Shown: one piece after another, positions 54,211-62,003 of the stretch
How positions within the stretch are numbered: the first letter of the stretch is position 1
Layout: every line of letters starts with the position of its first letter
From: Pseudoalteromonas sp. DL-6
Lineage (GTDB): Bacteria > Pseudomonadota > Gammaproteobacteria > Enterobacterales > Alteromonadaceae
DNA length: 64,000 nucleotides
Reading direction: 5' to 3'
Assembly (NCBI RefSeq): GCF_004328665.1
Contig: NZ_CP019770.1
Location: 2,542,001 to 2,606,000 of the forward strand
Notes under the pieces: model-generated
Told to the model about the DNA's origin: nothing
Databases searched by the model: none
What the model saw: the letters and a program-made list of their open reading frames with translations, nothing else
Position numbers and translations under genes: made by a program

Positions 54211-54472
54211 TCATTAATGCCCATAACGCACGTTTTTGTGCACTGGACAGGGTGGAATCAGGTAAGCCTAATTGTTGCTCACTAAACTCAATGGTTGATG
54301 ATTTAACAATCTTGTTTATTGTTACTGGCGCAAACGCACGCTCAATATCATCTTTTAACGTATCACAGAGTATTAACGATGAATTAGCTGACTGCTCTGA
54401 CGGAGCTGGGCGAAAGTGTTGATTAAGTTCAAGCTTTTCTATACCAAAAACAGATGCGTAACGTGAATGCAT
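54188..54472 (-). CDS. holD: DNA polymerase III psi subunit (HolD)
   Basis: 94 residues. Psi subunits are short and poorly conserved. Here the WALM-x-H C-terminal helix and the YASVFGIEKLELNQHFRPAP start are seen, and the gene precedes rimI with overlap, the standard holD-rimI pair. Psi links the clamp loader to SSB through chi. The call rests on location and size with moderate sequence support. Confidence 0.75.
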   Translation of the reverse strand: MHSRYASVFGIEKLELNQHFRPAPSEQSANSSLILCDTLKDDIERAFAPVTINKIVKSSTIEFSEQQLGLPDSTLSSAQKRALWALMSEHLDTL

Positions 54473-54537
54473 AACGACTCGATGGAATTAGTAAGTTGAA
54501 TAATATATGAAGTAATCAAAACGATGTAAAGAAGAAA

Positions 54538-54614
54538 TGGCAGGGGCGGAGAGATTCGAACTCCCAACCGTCGGTTTTGGAGACCGCTGTTCTACCAATT
54601 GGAACTACGCCCCT
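54538..54614 (-). tRNA. tRNA-Trp (CCA anticodon)
   Basis: 77 nt, minus strand. The acceptor stem pairs aggggcg with cgcccct, with discriminator G and encoded CCA; the D arm is GTTC/GAAC, the anticodon loop is CTCCAAA (anticodon CCA), and the T arm is GGGAG-TTCGAAT-CTCTC. The sequence closely follows E. coli tRNA-Trp. Position 27-43 is a G-A mismatch. It is a common ICE target class, but here it is intact and unlinked to the element. Confidence 0.97.
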
Positions 54615-54699
54615 GCAATGACGATGAATTATAAAGACCTTTTGACAAAGGTAAAGTAAAAAATCAAATTTTTAGTTTGTTTGCTTTTTAAATAAACAA

Positions 54700-54729
54700 A
54701 ACGGCGAATTAGCATGCTAATTCGCCGTT
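54700..54729 (-). terminator. Rho-independent terminator of guaBA
   Basis: aacggcgaattagca / tgctaattcgccgtt form a 15-bp perfect palindrome 30 bp past the guaA stop, followed on the minus strand by ttttgttta. Confidence 0.8.
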
Positions 54730-54759
54730 AGTTATTACTTAACTATAGCAATGGGAGGG

Positions 54760-56337
54760 TTATTCCCATTCGATAGTTGCAGGTGGTTTACCTGAAATAT
54801 CGTAAACAACACGTGAGATACCGTCGATTTCATTAATGATACGGTTTGAAACCACACCTAAGAATTCATACGGTAAATGTGACCAACGCGCAGTCATAAA
54901 GTCGATGGTTTCTACACAACGAAGTGAAACAACCCAATCGTACTTACGTGCATCACCCATAACCCCTACTGACTTAACCGGTAAGAATACAGTAAACGCT
55001 TGGCTTACTTTATGGTAAAGCTCTGCTTTGTGAAGCTCTTCAATGAAAATAGCATCAGCGCGGCGAAGTAAATCACAGTACTCTTTTTTGATTTCGCCAA
55101 GTACACGCACACCTAAACCTGGCCCTGGGAATGGGTGACGGTAAAGCATGTCGTACGGTAAACCTAGCTCTAAACCAATTTTACGTACTTCATCTTTAAA
55201 TAACTCACGTAATGGCTCTACTAAGCCCATTTGCATATCATCTGGTAAGCCGCCCACATTATGGTGCGATTTAATTACGTGTGCTTTACCAGTCGCTGAG
55301 GCCGCTGATTCGATTACGTCAGGGTAAATTGTACCTTGGCCTAACCATTTTGCGTTTTTAAGCTTTTTAGCTTGCTCATCAAATACATTAATAAACGTGT
55401 GGCCAATGGCTTTACGCTTATCTTCTGGGTCTGATTTACCTGCTAAGTCATTTAAAAATTGATCTTCGGCATCTACTTTAACAATGTTTAAGCCAAACTT
55501 ATTGCCAAACATATCCATAACTTGCTGGCCTTCGTTTAAACGAAGTAGCCCGTTATCAACAAATACACAGGTTAGTCGCTCACCAATAGCACGGTGAATA
55601 AGCATAGCTACAACCGATGAATCTACACCGCCTGATAAGCCTAAAATAACTTCGTCGTCGCCTACTGTTTCTTTGATACGCTCAATGGCATCATCAATGA
55701 TTTTTGCCGGCGTCCATAATTTTTCACAACCACAAATATCAATAGCAAAACGCTCTAGTAAACGTTGACCTTGATGTGTGTGTGTTACTTCTGGGTGAAA
55801 TTGTACACCGTAAAAGCGTTTTTCTTCGTTAGACATTGCCGCATGCGGACAAGTAGATGTTTTAGCTGTGGTATTAAAAGTATCTGGAATTTCCATTACT
55901 TTATCACCGTGGCTCATCCACACATCTAGTACACCATTGCCGCCATCAGTGATGTGATCTTCAATGGCATCAAATAATGCACAGTTACCCACTTTTTCAA
56001 CTTGTGCGTAACCAAATTCTTTTTTATCTGAGCTATGTACACGGCCGCCAAGCTGTGTTGCCATAGTTTGCATACCGTAACAAATACCAAGTACTGGAAC
56101 GCCTGCATTAAATACATACTCAGGAGCACGCGGGCTGTTTTCAAGCGTAGTTGATTCTGGGCCACCTGAAAGGATAATACCTTGTGGGTTAAACTCGCGA
56201 ATTTGCTCTTCGGTTACATCCCAAGCCCAAAGCTCACAATAAACACCAATTTCGCGCACGCGACGGGCGATTAACTGCGTGTATTGTGAACCAAAATCTA
56301 AAATGAGGATTCGTGAATCGTGAATGTCTTTGCTCAT
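54760..56337 (-). CDS. guaA: GMP synthase (glutamine-hydrolysing)
   Basis: 525 residues. The glutaminase domain (about 1-200) has the nucleophile Cys in [11 protein letters not shown] and His/Glu in [10 protein letters not shown]. The ATP pyrophosphatase domain has the PP-loop [19 protein letters not shown] (SGGVDSS, about 234-240) and the dimerisation domain ends PATIEWE, the universal C-terminus. It converts XMP to GMP. It follows guaB by 104 bp, the usual operon. The 3' end of guaA is a known island target, but here it is intact with no integrase beside it. Confidence 0.98.
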   Translation of the reverse strand: MSKDIHDSRILILDFGSQYTQLIARRVREIGVYCELWAWDVTEEQIREFNPQGIILSGGPESTTLENSPRAPEYVFNAGVPVLGICYGMQTMATQLGGRVHSSDKKEFGYAQVEKVGNCALFDAIEDHITDGGNGVLDVWMSHGDKVMEIPDTFNTTAKTSTCPHAAMSNEEKRFYGVQFHPEVTHTHQGQRLLERFAIDICGCEKLWTPAKIIDDAIERIKETVGDDEVILGLSGGVDSSVVAMLIHRAIGERLTCVFVDNGLLRLNEGQQVMDMFGNKFGLNIVKVDAEDQFLNDLAGKSDPEDKRKAIGHTFINVFDEQAKKLKNAKWLGQGTIYPDVIESAASATGKAHVIKSHHNVGGLPDDMQMGLVEPLRELFKDEVRKIGLELGLPYDMLYRHPFPGPGLGVRVLGEIKKEYCDLLRRADAIFIEELHKAELYHKVSQAFTVFLPVKSVGVMGDARKYDWVVSLRCVETIDFMTARWSHLPYEFLGVVSNRIINEIDGISRVVYDISGKPPATIEWE

Positions 56338-56441
56338 GAAGTATCTCGTAAAGTCAGGTGCTAAACGCCACCAGCTTAAGCTGTGTGACTATATTAGGGC
56401 TAACAAAGGTTAGCCCACTTATTTCAAGTTGTTAAGGCTGA

Positions 56442-57911
56442 TTAGCCTAAACGGTAGTTCGGTGCTTCTTTAGTGATTTGCACATCATGAACATGCGACT
56501 CACCCATACCAGCAGAAGTTACACGTACAAACTGTGGTTTAGTGTTTAGCTCTTCGATTGTGGCACAACCGGTTAAGCCCATTGCACTGCGCAGACCACC
56601 CACTTGTTGGTGAATAATGGTTGCAATTGGCCCTTTATAAGCAACACGACCTTCAATGCCTTCAGGTACTAACTTGTCAGCTTGGTTTGATTTTTGGAAG
56701 TAGCGATCTGATGAACCTTCTTTTTGATCCATCGCACCTAGGCTACCCATACCACGGTAAGACTTGTAGTAGCGACCTTGATAAAGTTCAACTTCACCTG
56801 GTGCTTCTTCAGTACCCGCGAGCATAGAGCCAACCATTACACACGATGCACCCGCAACCAATGCTTTTACAATATCACCAGAAAAACGAATACCGCCATC
56901 GGCAATCACTGGAATATCGCGACCTTTAAGGCCTTCGACCGCATCTGAAATGGCTGTTATTTGTGGTACACCACAACCAGTAACAATACGTGTAGTACAA
57001 ATAGAACCTGGGCCGATACCTACTTTAACAGCATCAACACCGGCATCTGCAAGGGCAATAGCACCTTCGGCAGTTGCCACGTTACCCGCAACAATTTGTA
57101 AGTCTGGGTAAGCTTGACGAGTCGCTGCAACACGGTCAATAACACCTTGAGAGTGACCATGAGAAGTATCGATTAGTAGTACATCAACACCGGCTTCGAC
57201 TAATGCAGCAATTCGCTCATCAGTGCCTGCGCCAACGCCTACCGCAGCACCTACACGTAAACGGCCTTGCTCGTCTTTACATGCATCTGGTTTGTCTTGT
57301 GCTTTTTGGTAATCTTTTACGGTGATCATGCCTTTAAGTTTAAACGCATCATCAACCACAAGAATCTTCTCAATGCGGTGTTCGTGCATTAAGCTTAAGA
57401 TATCTTCGCGAGCAGTTCCCTCTTTAACCGTTACTAGGTTTTCTTTTTTCGTCATCACTGTTGAAACCGGCTGTTCAAGCTTAGTTTCAAAGCGCATATC
57501 ACGACTAGTTACAATACCTACAAGGTTATTTTCGCTATCGGTGACCGGAAAACCTGAGAATCCCTTTTCCTGAGACAGCTCAACGGCATCTGCAATAGTC
57601 AGATCGGCGGTTACTGTAACAGGGTATGAAACAATACCTGCTTCATAGGTTTTAACTTTACGAACATTTTTCGCTTGTTCTGCAATGGTCATGTTTTTAT
57701 GAATAAAACCAAGACCACCTTCCTGCGCGAGTGCAATAGCTAAACGAGCTTCAGTAACAGTATCCATAGATGCTGAAATGAGCGGCAAGTTAAGTTTGAT
57801 ACCACGCGTTAAGCGAGTTGAAATATTTGCCGTATGTGGCAAAACAGTAGAATGACCAGGTACTAAAAGTACGTCATCAAAGGTAAGAGCTTCTTTAGCG
57901 ATTCTAAGCAT
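56442..57911 (-). CDS. guaB: Inosine-5'-monophosphate dehydrogenase
   Basis: 489 residues. TIM barrel with two CBS domains inserted (about 95-205; [20 protein letters not shown]), catalytic loop [20 protein letters not shown] with Cys around 304, and the flap [10 protein letters not shown]. It catalyses IMP to XMP. First gene of guaBA, divergent from xseA with about 130 bp between. Confidence 0.98.
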   Translation of the reverse strand: MLRIAKEALTFDDVLLVPGHSTVLPHTANISTRLTRGIKLNLPLISASMDTVTEARLAIALAQEGGLGFIHKNMTIAEQAKNVRKVKTYEAGIVSYPVTVTADLTIADAVELSQEKGFSGFPVTDSENNLVGIVTSRDMRFETKLEQPVSTVMTKKENLVTVKEGTAREDILSLMHEHRIEKILVVDDAFKLKGMITVKDYQKAQDKPDACKDEQGRLRVGAAVGVGAGTDERIAALVEAGVDVLLIDTSHGHSQGVIDRVAATRQAYPDLQIVAGNVATAEGAIALADAGVDAVKVGIGPGSICTTRIVTGCGVPQITAISDAVEGLKGRDIPVIADGGIRFSGDIVKALVAGASCVMVGSMLAGTEEAPGEVELYQGRYYKSYRGMGSLGAMDQKEGSSDRYFQKSNQADKLVPEGIEGRVAYKGPIATIIHQQVGGLRSAMGLTGCATIEELNTKPQFVRVTSAGMGESHVHDVQITKEAPNYRLG

Positions 57912-58045
57912 TTTGGCAACTTCTCACATGTGGATCTAAGATAAGGAATTGCGGCCAAATTTTAACAGCGTTGTAGGCACTAGTAAATAATATTTTGTAT
58001 TTATTTATGATAAGCTAGATTTATAAATGTTTTTTGGTAGTTTTT

Positions 58046-59380
58046 ATGTTTTCTAAGCCCTCGCAAACGGTTTATACCGTATCTCGCCTTAATCGTGAAA
58101 TACGTGCCTTACTTGAACAAGGTTTTGCGTCTTTAGTACTCACTGGTGAAATTTCTAACTTTATTGCGCCTGCTTCTGGGCATTGGTATTTTTCGTTAAA
58201 AGACGATAAAGCGCAAATTAAAGCCGCCATGTGGCGAGGCAATAATCGCAACCAAAGCTACCGCCCTGTAAATGGTGCACAAGTAACCGTTAAAGCACGT
58301 GTATCGTTGTACGAACCCCGTGGTGACTACCAGCTTATTGTTGAACATATGGAGCCTGCCGGCGAAGGGCAACTTAAGCAAGAGTTTGACGCGCTAAAAA
58401 TGCGTTTGGCTGCAGAGGGCTTATTTAGCTCCGCTTATAAAAAACCCCTACCCCAAAACATAAATCGCATAGGGGTGATCACCTCACCTACAGGCGCCGC
58501 AATTAAAGATATTTTAACAGTACTAAAACGTCGTGCACCGCAATTAGAAGTCGTTATTTATCCTGCGATGGTGCAAGGCAAAGAAGCGCATGGCCATTTA
58601 ATAAAGCAAATAGAGCTGGCAAATTTACGTAATGAGGTCGACGTTATTATACTCGGGCGCGGCGGTGGTTCATTAGAGGATTTGTGGTGCTTTAACCATG
58701 AGCACCTTGCTCGCGCTATTTATCAAAGCGCACTACCCATTGTGAGCGCTGTTGGCCATGAAATAGACACCACGATTAGCGATTACGTTGCTGATGTACG
58801 TGCAGCAACTCCTTCTGCAGCCGCAGAGCTCGTAAGCCCCAATACACAAGAGCTACATAATAGGGTTCATCAGTTAATTAGCCGTTTAGCGAATGCATTT
58901 AAACACGACATTGCCGATAAACGCGCACTAGCCATACAGTTGCAGCACCGCTTAAATTTATGCCACCCGCGCAATCAGCTAAACCAAAAATCACAACGCT
59001 TAGATGAGCTGAGTATTGCACTGCAACAGGCAATGCGTCAGCGTTTATACCAGCAAGAACGCGTGTTAGCTAATTTAACTCCACGCCTAATGCGCCAATC
59101 ACCAGATAAAAAGCTAGCAAATGCAAACTATCAGTTAGCACAACTCCATGCAAGGCTAAACCAAGCGATGCAGCAGCAGCTACAACACGCAAATAATACG
59201 CTTGCCTTACAGGCGAGTCGGCTTGATTCGGTTAGCCCCCTTAATGTATTAGCGCGCGGTTACAGCATAACGAAAACGGCGCAAAATAAAGTGGTTAAAT
59301 CAGTGGAAGATGTAAAAGTGGGTGATGTGTTGATCACTGAGTTAGTAGATGGCCAGGTTATTTCAAAGGTAGAAGCTTAG
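58046..59380 (+). CDS. xseA: Exodeoxyribonuclease VII large subunit
   Basis: 444 residues from the ATG at 58046 (MFSKPSQTVYTVSRLNREIR); a TTG 12 bp upstream is rejected. An N-terminal OB-fold (GEISNFIAPASGHWYFSLKD), then the catalytic domain with RIGVITSPTGAAIKDIL, VDVIILGRGGGSLEDLWCFN, IVSAVGHEIDTTISDYVAD and the RAATPSAAAELVSP motif, then the long coiled-coil. Single-strand DNA exonuclease. xseB is not in the window. Confidence 0.95.
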   Translation: MFSKPSQTVYTVSRLNREIRALLEQGFASLVLTGEISNFIAPASGHWYFSLKDDKAQIKAAMWRGNNRNQSYRPVNGAQVTVKARVSLYEPRGDYQLIVEHMEPAGEGQLKQEFDALKMRLAAEGLFSSAYKKPLPQNINRIGVITSPTGAAIKDILTVLKRRAPQLEVVIYPAMVQGKEAHGHLIKQIELANLRNEVDVIILGRGGGSLEDLWCFNHEHLARAIYQSALPIVSAVGHEIDTTISDYVADVRAATPSAAAELVSPNTQELHNRVHQLISRLANAFKHDIADKRALAIQLQHRLNLCHPRNQLNQKSQRLDELSIALQQAMRQRLYQQERVLANLTPRLMRQSPDKKLANANYQLAQLHARLNQAMQQQLQHANNTLALQASRLDSVSPLNVLARGYSITKTAQNKVVKSVEDVKVGDVLITELVDGQVISKVEA

Positions 59381-59395
59381 CCATATTGCTAAGCG

Positions 59396-60040
59396 CTAGC
59401 CTTGCGTACTAACAGTAAACTCAATACGGGCATCGTTAGATTGAGATGCACTGAGTTTAAATTGCTGCCACCAAGGTTCAAGATGAAGCTTATCGTTTAG
59501 CTCGCGCCATAATTTAGCTCCATAATTAACGGCATGTTGGTTAATGGTAAGCTCAAACTTACAAATTGTTTGCTTACACTTTAGCGCTGTAAGCTCAGCG
59601 CTATCTGCAAACTCATTAATAATTAAAAAGTCAGTTAACGCGACTTCAAGCTCGTAACTCCATTCGAGATTATCAGCCTCTTGTTCAAACTGTATTGCGA
59701 GTTCATCATCAAGCTCTACACTTTCTGATTGATTTAACTTTAACTGTTGTTGAGACTGCTTAAGCTGGATTGATTTTTTTTCAAGCCGCTGATTAAGCTC
59801 AACCACATGTTGTGCTAGCTGAGTTTGTTGATCAGCCTCTTGGGCTTTATTAACCTGCACTAGGCCTTGCAAAGTAGTTGGCTGATTATTGACTTGAGTG
59901 TTAGCCGAAGAGATTACAGCTTGTTTGGGCGCTGAGGAAACACGAGTGGAATCTTTAAAAAACAAAAAGTAACCACTTGCTAACGCCACGCCTGAAGAAA
60001 AACAGAGCAGCATAGCCACAAGGTTACTTTTATATATCAT
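59396..60040 (-). CDS. Single-pass membrane protein with coiled coil, unknown function
   Basis: 214 residues from ATG 60040; a longer open frame overlaps cysE and is not used. One transmembrane helix (about 9-25, LCFSSGVALASGYFLFF), a Gln-rich coiled coil (about 60-110; NQRLEKKSIQLKQSQQQLKL) and a C-terminal globular part with two Cys (LKCKQTICKFELTI) that could form a disulfide in the periplasm. It follows cysE by 17 bp. Not recognised as a named family. Confidence 0.7.
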   Translation of the reverse strand: MIYKSNLVAMLLCFSSGVALASGYFLFFKDSTRVSSAPKQAVISSANTQVNNQPTTLQGLVQVNKAQEADQQTQLAQHVVELNQRLEKKSIQLKQSQQQLKLNQSESVELDDELAIQFEQEADNLEWSYELEVALTDFLIINEFADSAELTALKCKQTICKFELTINQHAVNYGAKLWRELNDKLHLEPWWQQFKLSASQSNDARIEFTVSTQG

Positions 60041-60057
60041 TTCTAGGTACTCAAAAA

Positions 60058-60876
60058 TTAAAGCATTGCACTGGTGTGCGATTCGTTTTCTGGCTCGGGG
60101 TATTCTAAAAAGTTTTGGTTCATACTTTCTGCCGGGCACTCACAATCAGGACGACCAATAATTTTTGCAGGCACACCCACCGCGGTCGTATGAGGCGGCA
60201 CAGGGCTTAGTACCACAGAGCCTGCACCAATACGTGCGCCCTCGCCTACTTCAATATTACCCAACACTTTAGCACCCGCACCAATAAGTACGCCCGCCCT
60301 GATTTTAGGATGGCGATCGCCTTGCTCGTTACCCGTACCACCTAATGTAACCGATTGTAATATAGATACATTATCTTCAATCACGGCGGTTTCGCCAATT
60401 ACAATACCGGTAGCATGGTCAAACATGATGCCTTGGCCTACTTTACAGGCAGGGTGAATATCAACCCCAAACACCTCTGAGGTACGGCTTTGAATAAAGC
60501 GTGCAAGCTCTTTACGGTTTTGCTGCCATAAGCAGTTTGCTAAACGGTGTGCTTGAATCGCGTGAAACCCTTTTAAATTTAAAATCACAGTAAGGTAGGT
60601 TTCGGCTGCAGGGTCACGATCTTTTACTGCTTTAATATCATGAGCAACATGTGTCAGCATGCGGTCACACTTTACAAAAGCTTGGTCAAACAACTCACGG
60701 ATTGTAAAAGCAGAAACCACAGCATCAGCTAGTTTATTAGCAACAATAAAACTCAATGCCGACCCTAAGCACTCATGATTTAAAATACACGAATACACAT
60801 GGCTCGCTAAAAGGGGTTCACGAGTTACTACTTCATTTGCTTCACTACGAAGCTGTTGCCAAATTTCATGACGCAT
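60058..60876 (-). CDS. cysE: Serine O-acetyltransferase
   Basis: 272 residues. N-terminal helical SATase domain (REPLLASHVYSCILNHECLG), then the left-handed beta-helix hexapeptide repeats with VDIHPACKVGQGIMFDHATG, VIGETAVIEDNVSILQSVTL and GVLIGAGAKVLGNIEVGEGA. It makes O-acetylserine for cysteine synthesis. The C-terminal tail after VGVPAKIIG is unusually long and acidic (PEPENESHTSAML); Cys/Ile end features vary in the family. Length otherwise normal. Confidence 0.95.
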   Translation of the reverse strand: MRHEIWQQLRSEANEVVTREPLLASHVYSCILNHECLGSALSFIVANKLADAVVSAFTIRELFDQAFVKCDRMLTHVAHDIKAVKDRDPAAETYLTVILNLKGFHAIQAHRLANCLWQQNRKELARFIQSRTSEVFGVDIHPACKVGQGIMFDHATGIVIGETAVIEDNVSILQSVTLGGTGNEQGDRHPKIRAGVLIGAGAKVLGNIEVGEGARIGAGSVVLSPVPPHTTAVGVPAKIIGRPDCECPAESMNQNFLEYPEPENESHTSAML

Positions 60877-61017
60877 AATAATGCCTTAAGATTAGTACAA
60901 AGAGCCTATCGCCAATTCTAACGGATTTAGCCGCCTAGGTGTTAATCCCTTTGTTATTTGTTCTAGTTATTAGATATAACCAGCTAAGTTTCAGGTTTAT
61001 ATTACTTTTTTCAAGTC

Positions 61018-61118
61018 ATGTCATATGACAGCTAGGCAGGTTTAAGCATTTATGAAAAAATAAAATAAGTTAATAAAAATCAGTAAATAACAACATATGA
61101 CAGCACGTGTGTCATGTG
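61018..61118. promoter_or_regulatory. Paired TGACA/TGTCAT operator-like repeats
   Basis: atgtcatatgacag (61018-61031) and acatatgacagcacgtgtgtcatgtg (61093-61118) are two dyads built on the same tgaca half-site. They lie 90-190 bp upstream of a small operon that encodes an XRE regulator, which probably binds them, or on the cysE side of the gap. Seen symmetry; inferred function. Confidence 0.45.
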
Positions 61119-61203
61119 CCAAAATAGCCACTGGCGTACTGCTGACGGCGTAAAAAATAATAATAAACGCTAAATTAGCATCATCAACTCAACAAGGATA
61201 ACG

Positions 61204-61611
61204 ATGATGAAAAACGACATATTAAATACAAAAAAATTAGGCTATAAATTTTACTTTCAAGATGGCGATAACCAAATAGCCTGTTTTGGAAGCTACTTTA
61301 CAGGTAAAGAAGAAGTCTATATTAACGATGACTTAGTTAGCAGCAGACGCAGTGTTAATATAAAAAGCTCACACAAATTTGAATTTGAAAATTCGCAGTA
61401 CCAAGTGAAATTTGACATGCTCAACATACTGACAGGGCGACTTGAATGCACTCTTTACAAAGATCAAGAAGTGCTTGCCAAGCAAGTTCAAAGTAGTCTT
61501 CCTAGCGATCCTAAAAAAGCGGCTTTTTTTATTCTAGGCTGCGCGTTAGGTGGTGCAGTATTTGGCTATACCACAGCAACAGTCGTAGAGCTAATTGTAG
61601 GGAAACTTTAA
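61204..61611 (+). CDS. Small protein with C-terminal membrane segment, partner of XRE regulator
   Basis: 135 residues. The N-terminal beta-rich part (GYKFYFQDGDNQIACFGSYF; KEEVYINDDLVSSRRSVNIK) and one helix near the C-terminus (AAFFILGCALGGAVFGYTTA). Two bases separate its stop from the next start. No family recognised; a membrane-linked sensor or immunity-like partner of the XRE protein is possible. Confidence 0.7.
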   Translation: MMKNDILNTKKLGYKFYFQDGDNQIACFGSYFTGKEEVYINDDLVSSRRSVNIKSSHKFEFENSQYQVKFDMLNILTGRLECTLYKDQEVLAKQVQSSLPSDPKKAAFFILGCALGGAVFGYTTATVVELIVGKL

Positions 61612-61612
61612 C

Positions 61613-61927
61613 ATGCAATTAAACCCTACAACGGTAAAGTCGCTTAGGCACACATTCGATTGGACACAACAACAGCTTGCCGATGCCTGCGATGTAAGCT
61701 TACGAACTATTCAACGGGTAGAAAAAGAAGGTGCAGCCTCAAAAGAAACCACCATGGCCTTATGTGCGGTATTTGAAGTACGCCAAGGTGAGCTTATTAA
61801 GCTTGATGAAAACAACCAAAATGATGCCAATAACAGCCCATCTAAAAGTTTTATTGCTGGTTTAGTTATTAGCTCTGTTATTAGTTTTGCTCTTGGTGCA
61901 GCCTCAGTACTATTAATTAGTAACTAA
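61613..61927 (+). CDS. XRE-family regulator with C-terminal transmembrane helix
   Basis: 104 residues. A Cro/C1 HTH (TFDWTQQQLADACDVSLRTI QRVEKEG, written in two parts) spans about 8-55, and a hydrophobic helix at about 82-101 (FIAGLVISSVISFALGAASV) anchors it in the membrane. Membrane-bound one-component regulators of this layout act on nearby promoters, here probably the dyads at 61018-61118. Operon with the preceding gene. Confidence 0.78.
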   Translation: MQLNPTTVKSLRHTFDWTQQQLADACDVSLRTIQRVEKEGAASKETTMALCAVFEVRQGELIKLDENNQNDANNSPSKSFIAGLVISSVISFALGAASVLLISN

Positions 61928-61946
61928 CATTACTGCAGTAAAGCAA

Positions 61947-61985
61947 TAAAAATGCCCCAATGCTTACGGCACAGGGGCATTTTTT
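61947..61985. terminator. Bidirectional rho-independent terminator
   Basis: aaaaatgcccc / ggggcattttt with a 15-nt loop separates the XRE operon from the convergent peptidase gene and has T-runs in both directions. Confidence 0.8.
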
Positions 61986-62003
61986 AATACTTAAGAACTT
62001 AAA

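Noticed and set aside
54538..56337. tRNA-Trp or guaA as the insertion site of the element
   Set aside because: Both are intact and no integrase or repeat lies beside them; the prfC junction accounts for the insertion.
59396..60139. Longer 247-codon start for the protein after cysE
   Set aside because: The extra codons overlap the cysE 3' end and lack coding character; the ATG at 60040 begins a proper membrane helix.
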